From NCBI RefSeq assembly GCF_902859945.1, contig NZ_CADIKL010000014.1, positions 62,001 through 126,000 of the forward strand: DNA of 64,000 bases. The letters run 5' to 3'. The stretch is from Paraburkholderia caffeinitolerans. Its GTDB lineage: Bacteria > Pseudomonadota > Gammaproteobacteria > Burkholderiales > Burkholderiaceae. A program made the translations under genes and the position numbers. Positions 60,649 through 64,000 of the stretch are shown here, one piece after another (position 1 is the first letter of the stretch; every line of letters begins with the position of its first letter). The notes beneath the pieces were generated by a model that worked only from the letters and a program-made list of their open reading frames with translations, had not been told where the DNA came from and made no database searches.

Positions 60649-62013
60649 ATGCAAGACCGCCAAGGCGTGAACCGGGAGCGCGCGCAGCGCATCCTGGCAC
60701 GCGAGCGCGACGCCTTTGTCGCCGCGCGCCCGAAGTCGCAGTCACTATCCACGCAAGCCGCGCAGCATCTGCTGTTCGGCGTGCCGCTGCACTGGATGAA
60801 CGACTGGCCCACGCCGTTCTCGCTCTACGTGGATGCGGCGCGCGGCGCAGCCTTCACCGACGTGGACGGCCACCGCTACATCGACTTCTGCCTCGGCGAC
60901 ACCGGAGCGATGTTTGGCCACGCGCCGCCCGCCGTTGCGCAGGCGCTCGCGCGCCAGGCGCAGCGCGGCTTCACGACCATGCTGCCAGGCGCCGACGCAG
61001 TGGCCGTGAGCACGGCGCTCGCGCAGCGCTTCGGCTTGCCGTACTGGCAATTCGCCATGACCGCGAGCGACGCCAACCGCTTCGCGCTGCGCTGGGCGCG
61101 CGCGGCTACCGGGCGCAACACGATCGTGGTGTTCAACGGCTGCTATCACGGCACCGTGGACGATGTCTTCGTGGATCTCGTCGACGGCAAGCCTACGCAG
61201 CGCCCGAGCCTGCTGGGCCAGGTGCACGACCTGCTGCCGTACACGCGCGTGGTGGAATTCAACGACCTCGATGCACTCGAACGCGCGCTCGCCGATGGCG
61301 ACGTGGCCTGCGTGCTGGCCGAGCCCGCGATGACCAATGTGGGCATGGTGCTGCCCGAACCCGACTTCTGGCGCGACGCGCAAGCGCTCATGAAGCGCTA
61401 CGGCACGCTGCTGCTGATCGACGAAACGCACACCATCAGCAGCGGCCCGCGCGGCTATGCGCGCGAGCACGGCATCGAACCCGATCTCTTCGTGCTCGGC
61501 AAGCCCGTGGGCGGCGGCGTGCCGTGCGCGGTGTACGGCTTTTCCGCCGAGCTCGCCGCACGTGCGCAAAAGGCGAAGCTCGATGCACCGCCGGGCCACT
61601 CGGGCATCGGCACGACGCTCACGGCGAACGCGCTCTCGATGAGCGCGATGCGCGCGACGCTCGACGAAGTCATGACCGATGCGGCCTACACGCGGATGTT
61701 CGCGCTCGCCGAGCGCCTCGCGCAGGGCCTCACGGCCGCGATCGCGCGCCATGCGCTGCCGTGGTGCGTGACGCGCGTGGGCGCGCGCAGCGAGTTCCAG
61801 TTCTGCGCCACGCCGCCGCGCAACGGCAGCGAGGCACGCGCCGCGATGGACGACGAGCTTGAGCAAGTCATCCATCTTTATCTGCTCAACCGGGGCGTGC
61901 TCATCACGCCGTTTCACAACATGATGCTCGTGTGCCCCGATACCGCCGAAGCCGATGTCGATGGGTTGTTAAGGGCGTTTGAGGCATGTCTTGAGGAGTT
62001 GTGCGGGCGTTGA
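60649..62013 (+). CDS. Class-III PLP-dependent aminotransferase
   Basis: A 454-residue fold-type I aminotransferase of class III, near glutamate-1-semialdehyde aminomutase and omega-transaminases. PLP Lys285 is in LFVLGKPVGGG; Asp258 in LLIDETHT binds the pyridine nitrogen. The CYHGTVDD and LGDTGAMFGHAPPAV segments fit. I chose the start at 60649, with GAGGAA upstream; a frame starting at 60601 is longer. No hem genes are adjacent, so a transaminase rather than HemL is likely. Substrate unknown. Confidence 0.85.
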   Translation: MQDRQGVNRERAQRILARERDAFVAARPKSQSLSTQAAQHLLFGVPLHWMNDWPTPFSLYVDAARGAAFTDVDGHRYIDFCLGDTGAMFGHAPPAVAQALARQAQRGFTTMLPGADAVAVSTALAQRFGLPYWQFAMTASDANRFALRWARAATGRNTIVVFNGCYHGTVDDVFVDLVDGKPTQRPSLLGQVHDLLPYTRVVEFNDLDALERALADGDVACVLAEPAMTNVGMVLPEPDFWRDAQALMKRYGTLLLIDETHTISSGPRGYAREHGIEPDLFVLGKPVGGGVPCAVYGFSAELAARAQKAKLDAPPGHSGIGTTLTANALSMSAMRATLDEVMTDAAYTRMFALAERLAQGLTAAIARHALPWCVTRVGARSEFQFCATPPRNGSEARAAMDDELEQVIHLYLLNRGVLITPFHNMMLVCPDTAEADVDGLLRAFEACLEELCGR

Positions 62014-62278
62014 GCGATGCTCGCGCCCCCACTCCGCTCTCAACCCTCGCGAAATAATCCATCTCCGCACGCTTCGCAATATTCGGCGCATTAGCGGCGA
62101 TAATCAGGGCCACCGTGCGGAATGCCTGTGTGGGCCGCACGGCTGGCCCCTGGGGTGCGACCCGTGCGCGCGAACTGCGCGCAATCGTCCCTCCCTATGC
62201 GAAATCGTGCGAAACTTGCCGGCCGCGCCGATCCCGGCGCACCCAACGCACCAGCAACGCACCAACGCACCGCACGCC

Positions 62279-62407
62279 ATGAACTCGAACCGTCAATCCG
62301 TCCCCGCTACCGCCACCGCGCGCAAGTCCATCTCGCTTTTGCAGTTGCTCGCGCTGATCGCCTTTGGCGGCATCGCGGCCTCGCTCGTGCTCCAGCACTT
62401 CGCCTGA
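62279..62407 (+). CDS. Possible small single-span membrane protein, 42 residues
   Basis: A 42-residue frame with a basic start (MNSNRQSVPATATARKSIS) and one helix (LLQLLALIAFGGIAASLVLQHF). It ends 36 bases before the rubredoxin gene, and no clear Shine-Dalgarno is seen. Could be a membrane peptide linked to rubredoxin; uncertain. Confidence 0.45.
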   Translation: MNSNRQSVPATATARKSISLLQLLALIAFGGIAASLVLQHFA

Positions 62408-62443
62408 GCACCGCGCCGGACGCACGCTCTACCGTTTTCGCTT

Positions 62444-62857
62444 ATGTACAAGAAAGGCGTCGCCCTCGAAATCCAGTTCTCACCCGAGCGCCTCAACGAT
62501 GGCGCAGGCGATCCCTACTGGATCGACCTCACCGCTGCGGAAGCCGCCGCGCTGCTCGAAACGCTGCAAGCAAAGCTCTCCGCGCGCGAAACCACTTCGG
62601 CGCCGCTCGTCGTGACACTCGACACGCCGCGCGAACCTCAAGCGGATGCCGCCATCGCAAGCCCCGCACACGCCGCCCCAGCCGATCAAGGCCTCAAGCA
62701 ATGGGTCTGCGTGATCTGCGGCTGGGTGTACGACGAAGCAGCCGGCGCGCCCGACGACGGTCTCGCCCCCGGCACGCGCTGGGCCGACGTGCCCGACGAC
62801 TGGCGCTGCCCGCTATGCGACGTGGGCAAGGAAGATTTCGCGCTGGTCGAGTTCTAA
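62444..62857 (+). CDS. Rubredoxin with N-terminal extension
   Basis: A 137-residue protein: residues about 85-137 are a rubredoxin domain with the iron cysteines Cys89, Cys92 (CVIC) and Cys122, Cys125 (CPLC). The N-terminal 80 residues are an extra domain of unknown fold with an acidic, helical part (about 25-48) and a Pro/Ala linker. Rubredoxins pass electrons to oxidoreductases or alkane hydroxylases; the partner is not visible. Confidence 0.9.
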   Translation: MYKKGVALEIQFSPERLNDGAGDPYWIDLTAAEAAALLETLQAKLSARETTSAPLVVTLDTPREPQADAAIASPAHAAPADQGLKQWVCVICGWVYDEAAGAPDDGLAPGTRWADVPDDWRCPLCDVGKEDFALVEF

Positions 62858-62885
62858 CGCGCGTGCCGCACATGCGCTCGCGCCG

Positions 62886-63728
62886 TTACCCCGCTTCACG
62901 CCCCATCGGTTCGTAGAACAGCGCAAATAGTTCCGACTGCGAACTAACGCCGAGCTTTGCGTAAATATGCTTCTTGTGCGCGCGCACGGTTTCGAACGAG
63001 ATGTCGAGCCGCTCGGCAATCGCACGTGTCGAAAAACCCGAAAGGCTCTGGCGCACCACTTCGATCTCGCGCGCCGTGAGCGGCGTGCGGCCGCTTTGCT
63101 TCGCGACCGCTTCGAAGCGGCTTGCGTGGTCCGTGTCGCTTGCCGCCACGGCCTCCGGGCGCGGTGCGCCCCCGCCCGCTTCTGTTGTCTCCGACATCGA
63201 GAACGTCTCATAAGGCAGCCGCTGCCGCATCAACGCCATCACCCACGGCGCGAACATCGCGAACATCGCAATATCGCGCTCGGTGTAATGGCGCGTTGCG
63301 CCCATCGAGAAAATCAGCGTGCGGCGCGCGTCGAGCGGGTGATTGAACTGCACTTCGTCGCCGATGATGTTGCTCTTGAAATAGCGCTGGTAGTAATCCG
63401 TCATGCGGAAGTTATCGGGCGCGACTTCGGCGAGTGTGACAAGCCCCGCGCGCGGCTTTTCGCATGCGTTGATATAGAACGGATCGAGCTGGTACATGCC
63501 CTCCAGATACGCGCGGAACAACAGATCCACGGTGCCGTCGGGCATCGGCGACTCGGCGCAGACGAGCGGCGCGCGATCGCGCATGAAAACGAGCGCGACC
63601 CAGTTGTCGAAGGCGACGAACCGCTCGATCACGCGCGTCAGGCGAGTCCAGAAGTCGGGGCCGTCGAGGGCTTCGATGAGCGTCGCGATATGGTGATGGA
63701 ACGCGCGGTCTTGCCAGTCGAGTTCCAT
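62886..63728 (-). CDS. LuxR-family transcriptional regulator
   Basis: A 280-residue regulator with a C-terminal LuxR/NarL-type HTH (LTAREIEVVRQSLSGFSTRAIAERLDISFETVRAHKKHIYAKLGVSSQSEL, about 215-265). The N-terminal part (about 1-195) is a GAF/autoinducer-like sensing domain of unknown ligand. Start at 63728 has GGAGG close upstream; upstream extension lacks family character. It is divergent from the nitrilase-family gene and likely to control it. The spacer holds GGGTACCC and CCTGCAGG-type palindromes. Confidence 0.85.
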   Translation of the reverse strand: MELDWQDRAFHHHIATLIEALDGPDFWTRLTRVIERFVAFDNWVALVFMRDRAPLVCAESPMPDGTVDLLFRAYLEGMYQLDPFYINACEKPRAGLVTLAEVAPDNFRMTDYYQRYFKSNIIGDEVQFNHPLDARRTLIFSMGATRHYTERDIAMFAMFAPWVMALMRQRLPYETFSMSETTEAGGGAPRPEAVAASDTDHASRFEAVAKQSGRTPLTAREIEVVRQSLSGFSTRAIAERLDISFETVRAHKKHIYAKLGVSSQSELFALFYEPMGREAG

Positions 63729-63740
63729 GATTCCTCCGGT

Positions 63741-63762
63741 CAGGGTACCCCTGCAGGGTAAT
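63741..63762. promoter_or_regulatory. Palindromic elements in the luxR/nitrilase spacer
   Basis: GGGTACCC (63745-63752) and CCCTGCAGGG (63750-63759) overlap, about 20 bases before the luxR start and about 80 before the nitrilase-family gene. Possible operator; LuxR-type sites are often 18-20 bp palindromes. Confidence 0.45.
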
Positions 63763-63828
63763 TTCCGAGCAAAAATAACGTGGTGATAATAGCCTCTCAT
63801 AACGCTCACGCGGAGCAAGGAGACAGGC

Positions 63829-64000
63829 ATGCAACTCGAACTCGCACAAATCCCCCTCGTTGACGGCGTCGTCGCGCCCAATCTGGCGCGCACGCTCGAC
63901 GCGATCGGCAAGCGCCGTGCGGGTACCGACCTGATGGTGTTCCCCGAAGCCACGCTCACCGGCTTTCCCACCCGCGAGAGCGTGCGCGACGTGGCCGAGA
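63829..64000 (+). CDS. Carbon-nitrogen hydrolase (nitrilase) family, 5' part
   Basis: The gene starts at 63829 with a good ribosome-binding site (AAGGAG) and runs off the window after 57 codons. The visible N-terminus, with LMVFPEATLTGFP, contains the family's catalytic glutamate (Glu in PEATLTG) region. It is probably an amidase, nitrilase or related enzyme. Its divergent LuxR-type neighbour likely regulates it. Confidence 0.8.
   Translation, partial: MQLELAQIPLVDGVVAPNLARTLDAIGKRRAGTDLMVFPEATLTGFPTRESVRDVAE

Noticed and set aside
1..64000. Insertion sequences, prophage or integrative element
   Set aside because: No transposase, integrase, phage structural gene, attachment repeat or tRNA gene was seen; composition is even apart from local A+T-rich promoters and the TACTGC repeat.

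Overview
The window is high-GC (roughly 65 percent) chromosomal DNA that reads like Burkholderiaceae, most probably Paraburkholderia, Caballeronia or a close relative. The pointers are Burkholderia-style porins ending in the RHKF-type C-terminus, DUF4148, DUF2917 and DUF2968 proteins, a LysR-pirin-DoxX group, and dense runs of genes with 1- or 4-base start/stop overlaps. This is inferred from protein character, not from a database search. No rRNA, tRNA, CRISPR array, prophage, transposase or IS element was found. Both ends cut genes: gabD on the left and a nitrilase-family gene on the right.

Layout. 1-8.9 kb: end of gabD, a duplicated-domain exported protein, a beta-ketoadipyl-CoA thiolase (pcaF type) behind an IclR-type operator, the cytochrome bo3 oxidase operon cyoABCD, and an IclR regulator of the PcaR/PobR type. 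8.9-17.2 kb: a C-P lyase phosphonate locus, with phnF-DUF1045-phnN on the minus strand diverging from phnGHIJKLM on the plus strand around a perfect 18-bp palindrome. 17.6-28.1 kb: a basic amino-acid binding protein with an M14 aspartoacylase-like enzyme, a porin, glycogen phosphorylase, a 14-TM MFS exporter, threonine aldolase, and a LysM/degenerate-M23 lipoprotein. 28.4-38.4 kb: small hypothetical proteins, a TACTGC-rich satellite, DUF4148, gnd, a DUF938 methyltransferase, a PPOX-type flavoprotein, a sirtuin, DUF2252, a LysE exporter and a PanE-like reductase.

39.5-55.6 kb looks like an oxalate/formate region. It has two oxalate:formate antiporter paralogues, formyl-CoA transferase (frc), an FAH-family enzyme, two LysR genes and a GntR-FCD regulator. 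A palindrome with core TGTGATATATCACA lies upstream of frc, upstream of the small gene ahead of the gntR gene, and in weaker form upstream of the second antiporter, so these probably form one regulon. Oxalyl-CoA decarboxylase is not in the window. Inside this region lie DUF2917, a second porin, and a translationally coupled mprF-acvB pair for making and hydrolysing lysyl-phosphatidylglycerol.

55.6-64 kb: ahpC and ahpF, LysR diverging from pirin-DoxX, a class-III aminotransferase, a rubredoxin with an N-terminal extension, and a LuxR-type regulator diverging from the truncated nitrilase-family gene. Where no 5' evidence decided otherwise, I chose starts by Shine-Dalgarno spacing, overlap with the previous gene and family length.
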